NCBI RefSeq assembly: GCF_002933855.1 | Contig: NZ_BFAQ01000023.1 | Coordinates: forward strand, 1 to 64,000 | Direction: 5' to 3' | Length of the DNA: 64,000 bases | Source of the DNA: Vibrio penaeicida | Lineage (GTDB): Bacteria; Pseudomonadota; Gammaproteobacteria; Enterobacterales; Vibrionaceae | In this document: piece by piece, positions 17,132 to 25,869 of the stretch | How positions within the stretch are numbered: position 1 is the stretch's first letter | Layout: the number at the start of each line of letters is the position of its first letter | The notes under the pieces: model-generated | Seen by the model: only the letters and a program-made list of their open reading frames with translations | The model's database searches: none | What the model was told of the DNA's origin: nothing | Program-made: the position numbers and the translations under genes

Positions 17132-17737
17132 ATGCACGCTTATCTAAGACTCATCAGCTCTCTATTCAGCCGCTTGCTTTATCGTATTCGCGTGAACGGC
17201 AAAAAACACATTCCGCAAAATGGGGCAGCGTTAATTGTCGCCAATCACGTCAGCTATATCGATGCACTGATTCTAATGGGTTTAGCTGACCGCCCAGTTC
17301 GCTTCGTGATGGACAAAAGCTTGAGCGAGCTGCCGATTCTTAAATACTTTTTCCGTCATGCGGGTGTCATCCCAATCTGCTCTCCTAAGCAGTGTTCAGA
17401 AACCTACAATCAGGCGTTTAACCAAATTGAAGAAGCGCTAAATCAAGATCAGTTGGTGTGTATTTTTCCAGAAGGACGTATTACCAAAAACGGTCAGATA
17501 AACGAATTCAGACCGGGTGTGGAACGCATTTTGGCAAGTAATCCTGTACCTGTTGTTCCTATTGCACTGAAAGGACTTTGGGGGTCGTTTTTCTCACACA
17601 AAGATGGGCATGCGTTCACTCACCTACCAAAACGATTTTGGTCAAAACTGGAAATCAACATAGGTAAGAGCGTGAATGGAGAGTCGGCAAACCGTTCTCT
17701 GCTCCAGCACCATGTTGAAACATTGATAACACAATAG
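17132..17737 (+). CDS. 1-acyl-glycerol-3-phosphate acyltransferase-like protein (PlsC family)
   Basis: The protein has 201 residues. Acyltransferase motif I is NHVSYID (the usual NHxxxxD catalytic pair), motif III is FPEGRITKNG, and a PVVPIALKG block fits motif IV. It transfers an acyl chain to lysophosphatidic acid or a related lysolipid at the inner membrane. At 201 residues it is shorter than E. coli PlsC (245) and belongs to the soluble-looking PlsC-like group often found beside other lipid genes. The next gene starts 15 bp downstream and encodes a small membrane protein, with an alpha/beta hydrolase beyond, suggesting a lipid-remodelling operon. Confidence 0.85.
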   Translation: MHAYLRLISSLFSRLLYRIRVNGKKHIPQNGAALIVANHVSYIDALILMGLADRPVRFVMDKSLSELPILKYFFRHAGVIPICSPKQCSETYNQAFNQIEEALNQDQLVCIFPEGRITKNGQINEFRPGVERILASNPVPVVPIALKGLWGSFFSHKDGHAFTHLPKRFWSKLEINIGKSVNGESANRSLLQHHVETLITQ

Positions 17738-17752
17738 GTCGAGGCTCTATAT

Positions 17753-18178
17753 ATGCTCAAAAATAAGCAGCTTTCGATTGCCCTGTTTGTTTTATCGCTT
17801 TGTCTACCAACATTTTCAAGTCAGGCACATGACGCAACCACCGTTTATGGTTTCGAAGCATTACTTCTTGGTAGCATACAAGTATTGCTAGCTTTGGTGA
17901 TTTCCCTATCTGATTATTCTGTTGGTCTTCTGCTCGTTATACCTTGGTTGGCTAATATCACTTGGTTCATGAGCTTAGTGATGTCTAAGTCTAAAAATCG
18001 ATTAATATTAAGCGTAATCAGTACATTATTTGTGGCGTTATTTTTTATTCAGCCAATAACCATGATAGGAGAAGCAGGCTCTTCCATCGATTTGCAACTT
18101 CTGATAGGTGCTTACATTTGGGGGCTATCATTGATAGTCCCAATACTTGGAGAGTTGATGAAGGTACGTTCTAACTGA
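17753..18178 (+). CDS. Small integral membrane protein of unknown function
   Basis: The protein has 141 residues. A signal peptide or first membrane segment spans about 7-25 (ending SSQAHD), followed by three more hydrophobic segments at about 35-57, 62-105 (possibly two) and 112-136. I do not recognise the family. It starts 15 bp after the plsC-like gene and precedes an alpha/beta hydrolase gene, so it may belong to a lipid-related operon. Start codon context is GAGGCTCTATATATG. It could be an accessory membrane subunit, but nothing in the sequence gives a specific role. Confidence 0.65.
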   Translation: MLKNKQLSIALFVLSLCLPTFSSQAHDATTVYGFEALLLGSIQVLLALVISLSDYSVGLLLVIPWLANITWFMSLVMSKSKNRLILSVISTLFVALFFIQPITMIGEAGSSIDLQLLIGAYIWGLSLIVPILGELMKVRSN

Positions 18179-18313
18179 TGACTTACCTGCAACATCACAG
18201 ATTTGATACCCAATTTGAAACATAATAATAACGTCACATGTATTAACTCATTCGTCGTTGTTTTTCCATCTATATCCAACGAAGTTGAGCAAGCAGGAGT
18301 ACAGGAGACCGCA

Positions 18314-18937
18314 ATGAAAATCATCATTCTACATGGCTTATATATGCACGGTTTGGTCATGCAGCCGCTGAGCCAACGCCTTCGCAAACTCGGGTATGAA
18401 ACCCAAGTTATCAGCTATAACTCCGTTTCTATCGATGAAGATAAGTTGTTCCACTCCATTGATTCAGCATTAGACCGAACACAAAAAAATGTACTGGTCG
18501 GGCACAGCCTTGGTGGTGTGGTGATTAAAAACTACTTAGCCTCTCGCTCCCCTTCGCCTTCGCTTGTTTCCCATGTCATTGCCGTTGGATCACCACTTAA
18601 AGGGGCGTCTATTATTTGCAAAATTCAAGAGTTAGGTCTGGGCGCTATGTTAGGTAACGCTCCCGAATTTGGATTGAAAAAGCACGACGATATATGGGGT
18701 TATCCACAAAAACTGGGCAGCATTGCTGGAACCATCCCACTTGGTATGCGCCCTTTATTGTTGATGGATAACGATACTTTATCTGATGGAACAGTGACGG
18801 TAGAAGAAACACAAATTGAAGGCATGACCGATCACTTACAAACCAAATCTAGCCACACCAGCATGATTTACAACCACTACCTTCCAAATCAGATCGATCA
18901 CTTTATCCGGCAAGACCAATTCCGTCATACTCATTAG
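18314..18937 (+). CDS. Alpha/beta hydrolase (esterase/lipase-like)
   Basis: The protein has 207 residues from the ATG at 18314, which follows ACAGGAGACC; an upstream in-frame codon at 18203 would add a 37-residue extension lacking a ribosome site. The fold signature is complete: ILHGLYMHG oxyanion loop, VGHSLGG nucleophile elbow (Ser), SPLKGA after the next strand, and a late His in SSHTSMIYNH. It has no signal peptide and is probably cytoplasmic. The substrate is unknown. It follows the PlsC-like and membrane-protein genes on the same strand, so lipid or lysolipid turnover is a reasonable guess. Confidence 0.8.
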   Translation: MKIIILHGLYMHGLVMQPLSQRLRKLGYETQVISYNSVSIDEDKLFHSIDSALDRTQKNVLVGHSLGGVVIKNYLASRSPSPSLVSHVIAVGSPLKGASIICKIQELGLGAMLGNAPEFGLKKHDDIWGYPQKLGSIAGTIPLGMRPLLLMDNDTLSDGTVTVEETQIEGMTDHLQTKSSHTSMIYNHYLPNQIDHFIRQDQFRHTH

Positions 18938-19302
18938 GGAATGACCCCTTTGATACGAGATAGCTCTTGCAATAATAACCCAAGAACATACTGATTAAGA
19001 TGAACACAGTTCTACACTTCGTTTTCGACCTTGTACGAACAAAACGCGATAGACAAGAGTCACCAAGAAGCTATGTCAGAGGTTGTGTCGGAATTTAACT
19101 CTAAAGCACCCAATCTGTAATTCGATTCTATGGTGAACCTAGTTATGCAGAACAATAAATGCATGAATACGATTTCAACATAACATACTGATTAAAAAGA
19201 AATTTACCATTCGTCGTGTAGATCGCAAATTTATAAATCGGACCTAAAGATAGGAAATGATATGCATTAACATTAGGAGTTCACTTCAAAAAGGACTTCA
19301 AA
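18938..19302. other. Intergenic region before lipoprotein gene
   Basis: 365 bp without a supported gene. It is moderately AT-rich, with no convincing hairpin or repeat. It presumably carries the promoter of the lipoprotein gene, whose ribosome site is AAAAAGGACTTCAAA. Confidence 0.5.
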
Positions 19303-20097
19303 ATGAAAAAACTGGCTTTCCTCATTTCTTCTGCCCTTCTCGTAACAGCATGTGGAGGTGGTGGCAATGGTGACGGTGCTTCTTCCACTGGTGGTAGTGG
19401 TACTGGTGGTAGTGGCAGTGGTGGTAGCACCGCAGCTAAAACTAAAATCACCAATAACAGCGCAGACGGCATGATAAATGGTGCGAACACGGTAGATCCA
19501 AACGCCGCACGCAATGTAGCTGGAAATGTTGGTAATCAAGGAGCATCTGGGGCTGCTCGGAATGCAATGGCATTGAGTGCCAGAGCGGCGTCAAACATTG
19601 ACGATACAATCGCATGTTATAACGGAAATGGTAATGTAGTGACAAAGGCTAGCGGTGGTGAGCATAACTCTACTGGCACGTTCACAATTGATCGCTGTAG
19701 TTTATCAGATGACTTAAATATTCGAGCGAATGGTAAGCTGAATTTTTCGGTTGCTGGCAGTAAGTTAAACATTAGTGGATTTTTCAACCTAGAAGATGAA
19801 AATAAAGCCGAGAAGATTATAGCGCTAAATAATCTGGCATTCAGTCTTGATGGTTCAAATACCTCTTTTTCTTCATTGGTCACAGCGGGTAGCGAGACAC
19901 ACGGCATTGCGATAGACCATAAAATTAGCGATAACTCTGGTTCAACGACCACTCTAAAGCTTGATGGTGCGGAAGGAACATGGGTTCAGGTAAATCGTAT
20001 CACTGATGTATGGGGTCACGAATTAAGCTGTGAAGTGACACAAAGTTCTGACCTTAGTTTTTCACAAGATGAAGGCTGTGACCTGTTGCGTAAGTAA
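19303..20097 (+). CDS. Putative lipoprotein with Gly/Ser-rich linker
   Basis: The protein has 264 residues. The lipobox LVTAC places the lipidated Cys at about residue 17. A Gly/Ser/Thr tract (about 18-45, coded by GGTAGTGGT-like repeats at 19388-19430) tethers a globular domain. An Ala/Asn-rich stretch (about 60-95) precedes a beta-rich region of about 160 residues with four Cys that could form disulfides (AC near 105, RCSL, SCEV, GCDL). The lack of Asp at +2 suggests outer-membrane sorting. I do not recognise the domain. The gene is monocistronic, with a shared terminator downstream. Confidence 0.7.
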   Translation: MKKLAFLISSALLVTACGGGGNGDGASSTGGSGTGGSGSGGSTAAKTKITNNSADGMINGANTVDPNAARNVAGNVGNQGASGAARNAMALSARAASNIDDTIACYNGNGNVVTKASGGEHNSTGTFTIDRCSLSDDLNIRANGKLNFSVAGSKLNISGFFNLEDENKAEKIIALNNLAFSLDGSNTSFSSLVTAGSETHGIAIDHKISDNSGSTTTLKLDGAEGTWVQVNRITDVWGHELSCEVTQSSDLSFSQDEGCDLLRK

Positions 20098-20160
20098 CAT
20101 CTCTTAAGAATGCCTTTCTAGACAGACTTAGCAAACTTAACTTGATAGTTTTACTTTTGA

Positions 20161-20190
20161 AGGGGGTTTACATTGTAAATCCCCTTTTTC
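20161..20190. terminator. Bidirectional terminator
   Basis: AGGGGGTTTAC (20161-20171) pairs with GTAAATCCCCT (20175-20185) around ATT, with TTTT after it on the plus strand and TTC/AAAA context on the other. It lies between the convergent lipoprotein and MFS genes. Confidence 0.85.
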
Positions 20191-20205
20191 TAATCACATT
20201 ACCAA

Positions 20206-21423
20206 TCATTCCACTTTGAAATATTTCGTACTCTTTTGCTTCATCGCGAACAGCGGTGCGACCAAGCACACCGCACCACACCCTAGAAGAACTACCGTAT
20301 TTCCAAACCACCCTGTAAGCGGAGCAATGGCTAGCAGCCCTAATGGTGCGAAACCATAAGAACACAGGAAATCAATGGAAGAGATACGGGCTAACTTGTC
20401 TTTGGGGACTTCTTTTTGCAAAGAAGAAAACCAAATAACATTAAAGACTTCAATACCGACACCGGCAACAAAATAGACCACAACGGGCAAAAGTAAATGG
20501 TGACCAAATACAAGGCTCAACGGCACGACACCATACACAGCGAGACCTATTAAGGCCCACCAGCCTTGAGGGTGAAAAGTAAATCGCCCAAGAAGAACAG
20601 CCCCTGTTAATCCCCCCAATGCGTAAGCCGTCATGGAGTATGTAAGAAGGCTAGAATCACCAAAATTCGCTTTTGAAATCGTAGGAAGGAGAACGCTGGT
20701 GGCGGAATACCCTGCCGCAATCACGATGGTCAATGCCGCTAGGCTCACTATAAACCATGGGTGGCGCTTGGCTTCTTCAAGTGCTTCTCGAATATCAAAC
20801 CACATTGAAGAAACATGCAGCGAATCGGACTCTCTGTGCCTTTTTTGTTCCGCAACCCAAGGGGGAACAAAGGCACTGACTAGCCAGCCAGCGATAAGCA
20901 GGGCAAATCCACTGTGAAGACCTTGCCAGATAGCAAGCGCGGTTACTACAGCCGGCCCTGCTAATGTAACCACGCGAATGGATAAACTCATTGCTGCATT
21001 GGCAGGTTGCAATTGGTCGGGCTCAATAACTTTGGGAACCAATGCTTGAAAAGCGGGTCGGCATGCACCTTGCCCAAAGCCCGAAAGCATCGCTCCTATA
21101 ATCAAAAGGCTGATACCTGAACCCTGCTCTGTATTGATAGGTAAAGATAGTAGAGTAAGCACGATCCCAACAGCAGCAATGAAACTGGCGATGAACACAA
21201 CACCTCGGCACGAATACCTGTCGGCAAAAATGCCTCCAAGCAAAACACCCACCAAAAAACCACCCGTTCGAAATGCCAACGCGATTCCCAACTGTGCGGT
21301 TGTCAGCATATCTTGTGTCATGGCGTAGCCAAGCAAAAATGGTAGCCCCCATGTTGCAAAACCCGATGTTGTACTGCCAAGCCAAAGCCTGACAAATGCT
21401 CCATTTCTCACAATTGTTAACAC
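20206..21423 (-). CDS. MFS transporter (MDR-type, 12 TM)
   Basis: The protein has 405 residues from a GTG at 21423 preceded by GGAG at 5 nt. About 12 membrane segments are visible, and the loop 2-3 motif is present in the form GGIFADRYSCRG. The N-terminus FVRLWLGSTTSGFATWGLPFLL resembles enterobactin-exporter-like and macrolide-efflux-like MFS proteins. It probably exports a small molecule using the proton gradient; the substrate cannot be read from the sequence. It stands alone: the downstream gene is convergent, and 290 bp separate it from the nitroreductase gene upstream. Confidence 0.8.
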   Translation of the reverse strand: MLTIVRNGAFVRLWLGSTTSGFATWGLPFLLGYAMTQDMLTTAQLGIALAFRTGGFLVGVLLGGIFADRYSCRGVVFIASFIAAVGIVLTLLSLPINTEQGSGISLLIIGAMLSGFGQGACRPAFQALVPKVIEPDQLQPANAAMSLSIRVVTLAGPAVVTALAIWQGLHSGFALLIAGWLVSAFVPPWVAEQKRHRESDSLHVSSMWFDIREALEEAKRHPWFIVSLAALTIVIAAGYSATSVLLPTISKANFGDSSLLTYSMTAYALGGLTGAVLLGRFTFHPQGWWALIGLAVYGVVPLSLVFGHHLLLPVVVYFVAGVGIEVFNVIWFSSLQKEVPKDKLARISSIDFLCSYGFAPLGLLAIAPLTGWFGNTVVLLGCGAVCLVAPLFAMKQKSTKYFKVE

Positions 21424-21655
21424 ACAATCTCCAAACTTTTTCTTTTACCCAGCAAAATCAATATGCTCCTTGATAGAAGCGTTAACTGAGAGAATTAGCA
21501 ATCATTGTTACGCTATTACATGAAGGTCATATGGAATTGGAAGTTAGCCCACTCCTTGTGACTTAAACACAAGTAACCTCCAGTTTTAGATTCGGAAACC
21601 TCTTTGGTCAGCAGCTGCTATTCCTATGAGCTTATTTTTATAAGAGAAACAAATA

Positions 21656-21677
21656 GAAAAGCCGCACGTCGGCGGCT
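21656..21677 (-). terminator. Terminator of the nitroreductase gene
   Basis: AGCCGC (21660-21665) / GCGGCT (21672-21677) with a 6-nt loop. On the minus strand the stem is followed by TTTTCTATTTG. Confidence 0.75.
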
Positions 21678-21714
21678 CATGTAATATCGATATTTAATTT
21701 AACTCGCTAAAAGG

Positions 21715-22437
21715 TCACTTAGTCGCCAGACCTTTCCCGTTCAAGTAGCCCTTAATGTGAGGTCGAGATTCTCCTGAAAGTTTACCCGTGATTTGCTCTG
21801 ACCAAGTCACACTTTTGTTGTTGCCGCTTCGGCTTGAGTAATAATCCAACATGGTTTGGTCATACTCACTAATTTTGTTTTTATCTAAAGGCTGGTAAGT
21901 GTTTTCATGCAAAATTACATCAGGGCTTAATCGAGGTTTTACTTCTGGGTTTTGGTCTGGATGACCTAAACACATTCCAAATAGCACCGCGGTATGAGGC
22001 GGTAACTCCAGTAGTTCATCCACTTCTTGAGCACAGTTTCTTAATCCGCCAATGTATACACCACCCAATCCCATAGATTCCGCAGCCAACATGCAATTTT
22101 GAGCCATAATTCCGGCGTCTACTGCACCTATTAGAGTCAGCTCGGTAAATTCTGATTTAACGTTCTCGTTCAATTCAACATGGCGTTGGAAATCGATGCA
22201 AAACACCAGAAATTCCGGTGCGGATCCTACGTATTTTTGACCACCAGAAAATGTCACCAAGGCTTCACGCTTTACAGGGTCAGTCACGCGAATAATAGAG
22301 TTCACCTGTAATAAACTGGATGAAGAGGCCGCAATGCCAGCTCGAATGATGGTATCAAGCTGTTCCTTACTTACTGCCTCCTGAGTAAATGCACGAATCG
22401 AACGGTGAGAAAGAATGGTGTCGATAGTTGAGTTCAT
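21715..22437 (-). CDS. NfsA-like nitroreductase / flavin-dependent NAD(P)H oxidoreductase
   Basis: The protein has 240 residues from the ATG at 22437, which has GGAA at good spacing; a second ATG two codons upstream lacks a site. The N-terminus TIDTILSHRSIRAFTQ is typical of the nitroreductase superfamily, with the Arg that contacts FMN phosphate. ASSSSLLQVNSIIRV, MGLGGVYIGGLRN and MCLGHPDQNPEVKPRL match the NfsA/Frp branch. It transfers two electrons from NADPH through FMN to nitro- or quinone compounds, or to free FMN, in the cytoplasm. Monocistronic. Confidence 0.85.
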   Translation of the reverse strand: MNSTIDTILSHRSIRAFTQEAVSKEQLDTIIRAGIAASSSSLLQVNSIIRVTDPVKREALVTFSGGQKYVGSAPEFLVFCIDFQRHVELNENVKSEFTELTLIGAVDAGIMAQNCMLAAESMGLGGVYIGGLRNCAQEVDELLELPPHTAVLFGMCLGHPDQNPEVKPRLSPDVILHENTYQPLDKNKISEYDQTMLDYYSSRSGNNKSVTWSEQITGKLSGESRPHIKGYLNGKGLATK

Positions 22438-22664
22438 AAGCATTCCATATTGAGAGATCTAAGCGTGAATAACATTCGCAAAAAATCTTTTATAAATAAA
22501 TCCCAAAACGTTGTCGAATACCGCGATCGCAAACCAAGAATTTATGCCAAAGAAAAACAATGCGCACCTACACGCATAAATACAAAAAAATGAAAATGAA
22601 ACAATATACATAAGCCTCCTTAAGTTGCAGGATTCAACCCATACCTTCAAATTAAGAGGATGAC

Positions 22665-23075
22665 ATGAAATTTTTTGTATCCACCCTTGCTCTCGTCACA
22701 ATGGCAGCGAGCACACCTACTTTTGCTAAAGAAACTCAAACCAGCGTTAATTTTGTAGGGAACTACGCCTGTGCTTTCACCCAATACTCCGATGGCGAAA
22801 CCTACGCTTACCCCGATTTCAAATGTAAAATTACTGAAAAAGAAGGCGTATTCACCTTAGAAAAACTCACAGGCTCCCAGCGTATTAAGGGTGAGGTTAC
22901 TCTCACACCTGCAGGGTTCGAATTTGAGGGGGTATATTTTTGCCCTTGGGGCGATTGCACGCACGATGTGCACGGTCAATTTGAAACGCAAAAAGCAGGC
23001 GAGTTTGCTGGTACGGTATATCGCACTAGCGATCCAGATGACTTTACCGACGTGGATCTAAGACGCGTCAAATAA
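22665..23075 (+). CDS. Small secreted or periplasmic protein of unknown function
   Basis: The protein has 136 residues with a signal peptide at 1-21 (STPTFA). The mature part is about 115 residues, beta-rich and acidic, with four Cys (YACAF, FKCKI, YFCPWGDCTHD) that could form two disulfides. I do not recognise the family. The ATG follows AAGAGGATGAC, a good site. It is flanked by the divergent nitroreductase gene and the convergent MFS gene. The even Cys count and absence of catalytic motifs suggest a binding or structural role, which is inference. Confidence 0.65.
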   Translation: MKFFVSTLALVTMAASTPTFAKETQTSVNFVGNYACAFTQYSDGETYAYPDFKCKITEKEGVFTLEKLTGSQRIKGEVTLTPAGFEFEGVYFCPWGDCTHDVHGQFETQKAGEFAGTVYRTSDPDDFTDVDLRRVK

Positions 23076-23083
23076 TACAAACA

Positions 23084-23112
23084 GGTGTGATCTTACCCTA
23101 TGAGATCACACC
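23084..23112. terminator. Convergent stem-loop
   Basis: GGTGTGATCT (23084-23093) / AGATCACACC (23103-23112) form a perfect 10-bp stem with a 9-nt loop between two convergent genes. There is no long T-run. Confidence 0.6.
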
Positions 23113-23130
23113 AAATGACCATTTCTCAAG

Positions 23131-24726
23131 CTAACTGGCTTCTGGAATACTGCTTGCGATGGATCTAATTTCAACCGTTTCCTCTTCATCTGCACCATCC
23201 AATAATGCCTCATAAATCAACGCATTAATTCTGTCTTTTCTAAGCAAGAAAAAGTCGTGTAATGAGTGCGCTATTTCTAGCCTTCTCTGTGGATATTGGT
23301 TGATCAACTCGCTTAAAAGCTCCCCCGATTGCTTAGGGTAGGCAAGCGTAATATTGATGGCAACATCGTTGGCTTTTAGCGATGACCCTTCTAACGCCGT
23401 TCGGAATAACACGCCAGGATCTGTCGGGTTTTGGCCCAGTGCTGCGATCAACAATTTGAGTTCTGGGTCGGCAATGTCGGTGTATTTGAAATCCAGCATA
23501 GAGTCTAGCTCTGCGGTTCCCGTAGGAATCGGCTGCACATTCACTTGATACTGGCTGACGGCTTCCAACGTGTCGGTGCGCACAAAGACTTTGCGGTACA
23601 GTAAGAAACCAAACACAAATAAGTGAACCACGATGAGATAGTAATAAAGCCAAACAATGGAGAACTCATTCATAAGATAACCTGCAACGATGGGGCCCGT
23701 TACCCCGCCAATCCCCACCAATATTTGCATGGTGCTTGTTGCCGGCATCGCTTCTTTAGGTTGAATGTGATCAAACACTTGAGTCACGGCGAGTGGGAAC
23801 AACGCCACACCAGAACCACCCGAAATCCAAAACAGAACAGCGAGCATTTCGATCGGCATCGGGATGTAGTTCTCTAAAATGATCAAAGAATTACTGATCA
23901 CCCCCATAAACATAAGCCCCGAAGCAACGACGCGTTTATCGTATCGGTCTGCGAGCCAACCTGTCGGGAATTGAGTCAACAACCCACCCATTTGATAGGA
24001 GCCCAAAATCAGAGATAGCCAGATCCCAGATATGCCCTTGCCGTATGCGTACAAAGAAATCAAAGACACGCTCGCGGCATTTATCAGCCCAGCACAGAAA
24101 CAGGAAAGCGTCCCTGAGGGTGAATAGCTCCACATTTTCTTTATAGTAAGCGGCGCGCTTTTTTCCGGTAATTCAGGCATGGGCAGCTTGCTCATCGACA
24201 TAATGATGAGGGCAATGCACAAAAACACTGAAATAATCCCAAACACTCGGGGGTCCTGAGCGCCTGAAAACGCGATCAAAAATGGGGCGGTACCGAAACC
24301 AATAGCAAAACAGATTTGATAAGTACCGTACACCTTCCCACGGTTACTTCGATCACTCAGCACATTAAGCCAGCTTTCTAATGTGATAAAACTGGTGACA
24401 TAGCAAACACCGGACACCATTCTTAGTGCCGACGTCACATAAATATCATTTGAATAGCTGTGTACGACCGACACAATCGCCAGCATTGCGGCCATAGAGG
24501 CAAAGGCTCTGATATGCCCGACACGCAGAACGACCTTTGAGCCAAATAAGCCCGCACAAATCGCCCCCGCTGCGAACATACTCATCGCTAAACCGATTTC
24601 AGAGGAATCAAATCCACCATCTTTTAGGCGAATCGGTAACATGACATAAAATAAGTTATGGCTGATGGCAAACGCAAAAATAGCGAACAGAATCGGTCTT
24701 ATACGAATGAATATATTGTTTCTCAT
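23131..24726 (-). CDS. MFS transporter with long cytoplasmic C-terminal domain
   Basis: The protein has 531 residues from the ATG at 24726; in-frame GTG (24732) and TTG (24750) starts exist, but none has a clear ribosome site. About 12 membrane segments fill residues 1-400, with the YcaD-like N-terminus FIRIRPILFAIFAFAISHNLFY, MFAAGAICAGLFGSK and PTGWLADRYDKR after TM8. The last ~130 residues are soluble and helical (TGTAELDSMLDFKYTD onward, ending SIASSIPEAS), far longer than in ordinary MFS proteins. The function of that tail and the substrate are unknown. Monocistronic. Confidence 0.8.
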   Translation of the reverse strand: MRNNIFIRIRPILFAIFAFAISHNLFYVMLPIRLKDGGFDSSEIGLAMSMFAAGAICAGLFGSKVVLRVGHIRAFASMAAMLAIVSVVHSYSNDIYVTSALRMVSGVCYVTSFITLESWLNVLSDRSNRGKVYGTYQICFAIGFGTAPFLIAFSGAQDPRVFGIISVFLCIALIIMSMSKLPMPELPEKSAPLTIKKMWSYSPSGTLSCFCAGLINAASVSLISLYAYGKGISGIWLSLILGSYQMGGLLTQFPTGWLADRYDKRVVASGLMFMGVISNSLIILENYIPMPIEMLAVLFWISGGSGVALFPLAVTQVFDHIQPKEAMPATSTMQILVGIGGVTGPIVAGYLMNEFSIVWLYYYLIVVHLFVFGFLLYRKVFVRTDTLEAVSQYQVNVQPIPTGTAELDSMLDFKYTDIADPELKLLIAALGQNPTDPGVLFRTALEGSSLKANDVAINITLAYPKQSGELLSELINQYPQRRLEIAHSLHDFFLLRKDRINALIYEALLDGADEEETVEIRSIASSIPEAS

Positions 24727-24970
24727 AGGCACTATGGACTTTTTAGGCAATCAATCGATGGCAAAATTTGTTGATTGAAGTATCAACTAAAACATAGCAT
24801 AGGTTAAAATTTATCCAGATCATTAAAAAGGAAAAGTTTCGTACAATCAGAGGAAGTTGTGCGTGTTCTCAAGTTCGAGAGCTCAATTTGCATGGGGAAA
24901 ATCGAAGATCGCAATTACATAGGAATAGCGTTAAGGTGAGCCAAACTTAAAACCAATTTGGAATATCAAA

Positions 24971-25627
24971 ATGCTTAGCTACGTTGAAGTTGAACCGACA
25001 ACAAATGCCACTGCCAGCGTGATTTGGCTACACGGTCTTGGCTCAAATGGACACGATTTTGAAGCCATTCTCCCTGAATTAAAACTGCCAGCAGATGCCC
25101 CTGTCCGATTTATTTTCCCACACTCTCCTTCCATCCCTGTAACGGTTAATGGCGGAATGGTAATGCCCGCATGGTACGACATTATTGAAATGGGTGCAGG
25201 TAGAAAGCTAAATTCACAGCAGCTCATCGATTCTGCCCATCAAGTTGTTGAATTGATTAAGCAAGAGCAAGATCGCGGCATCGCTTCAAACCGCATTATA
25301 CTTGCCGGATTTTCTCAAGGTGGTGCGGTGGCATACCATACGGCGCTAAGCTTTGACCAGCCACTGGCTGGCTTGTTAGCACTATCCACTTATTTCCCGA
25401 CGTCCGACTCCATCGAATACTCAGAAGCAAGCAAATCTTTACCTATAGAGATCATGCATGGCACCTATGACCCAGTTGTATTCCCAGTTATGGGTGAAGA
25501 GGCTAAAGCCGATTTAGAAACCGCAGGGTACAAACCCAATTGGCGTACTTACCCAATGGAACATCAAGTTTGCATGCCCCAAATTAAAGACATTTCAGAG
25601 TGGTTACACCGCATACTCGGACTTTAA
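24971..25627 (+). CDS. Carboxylesterase / lysophospholipase-like hydrolase
   Basis: The protein has 218 residues, the usual size for the phospholipase/carboxylesterase family (acyl-protein thioesterase fold). Visible marks are WLHGLGSNGHDFE (oxyanion-hole loop), RFIFPHSPSIPVTVNGG, the nucleophile elbow GFSQGGAVAYHTAL, HGTYDPVVFP with the catalytic Asp, and a late His in EHQVCMPQI. It is cytoplasmic and hydrolyses short-chain esters or lysolipids. The gene is isolated, divergent from the MFS gene across a 244-bp gap. Confidence 0.9.
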   Translation: MLSYVEVEPTTNATASVIWLHGLGSNGHDFEAILPELKLPADAPVRFIFPHSPSIPVTVNGGMVMPAWYDIIEMGAGRKLNSQQLIDSAHQVVELIKQEQDRGIASNRIILAGFSQGGAVAYHTALSFDQPLAGLLALSTYFPTSDSIEYSEASKSLPIEIMHGTYDPVVFPVMGEEAKADLETAGYKPNWRTYPMEHQVCMPQIKDISEWLHRILGL

Positions 25628-25869
25628 ATCGCTTCTTTAGCGCCATTTATTCCACGTGCGGGGAACTCGCTCTCCGCACGACTTACCTAACGGAATGTTG
25701 CCACTTCACTACACCGTTATCACGAAAGAATGCCAACCCCACCAAAGATTTAATAAATTACTTAGCCTTGAATAATTTCTTCATTGAACCTCAATATTTC
25801 GCTCCTTAAGTTAGATCTAGTTATCCATCGATAACATATTGATAAATAAATAACTAAAAGGAATCGGCT

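Noticed and set aside
19388..19430. GGT-AGT-GGT repeats as a short CRISPR or phase-variable tract
   Set aside because: It is simple codon repetition for a Gly/Ser linker in the lipoprotein; units are too short and irregular for CRISPR, and a frame-shifting homopolymer is absent.
25600..25809. 69-codon plus-strand frame after the carboxylesterase
   Set aside because: Overlaps the end of the esterase gene in another frame and shows no family pattern or start signal.
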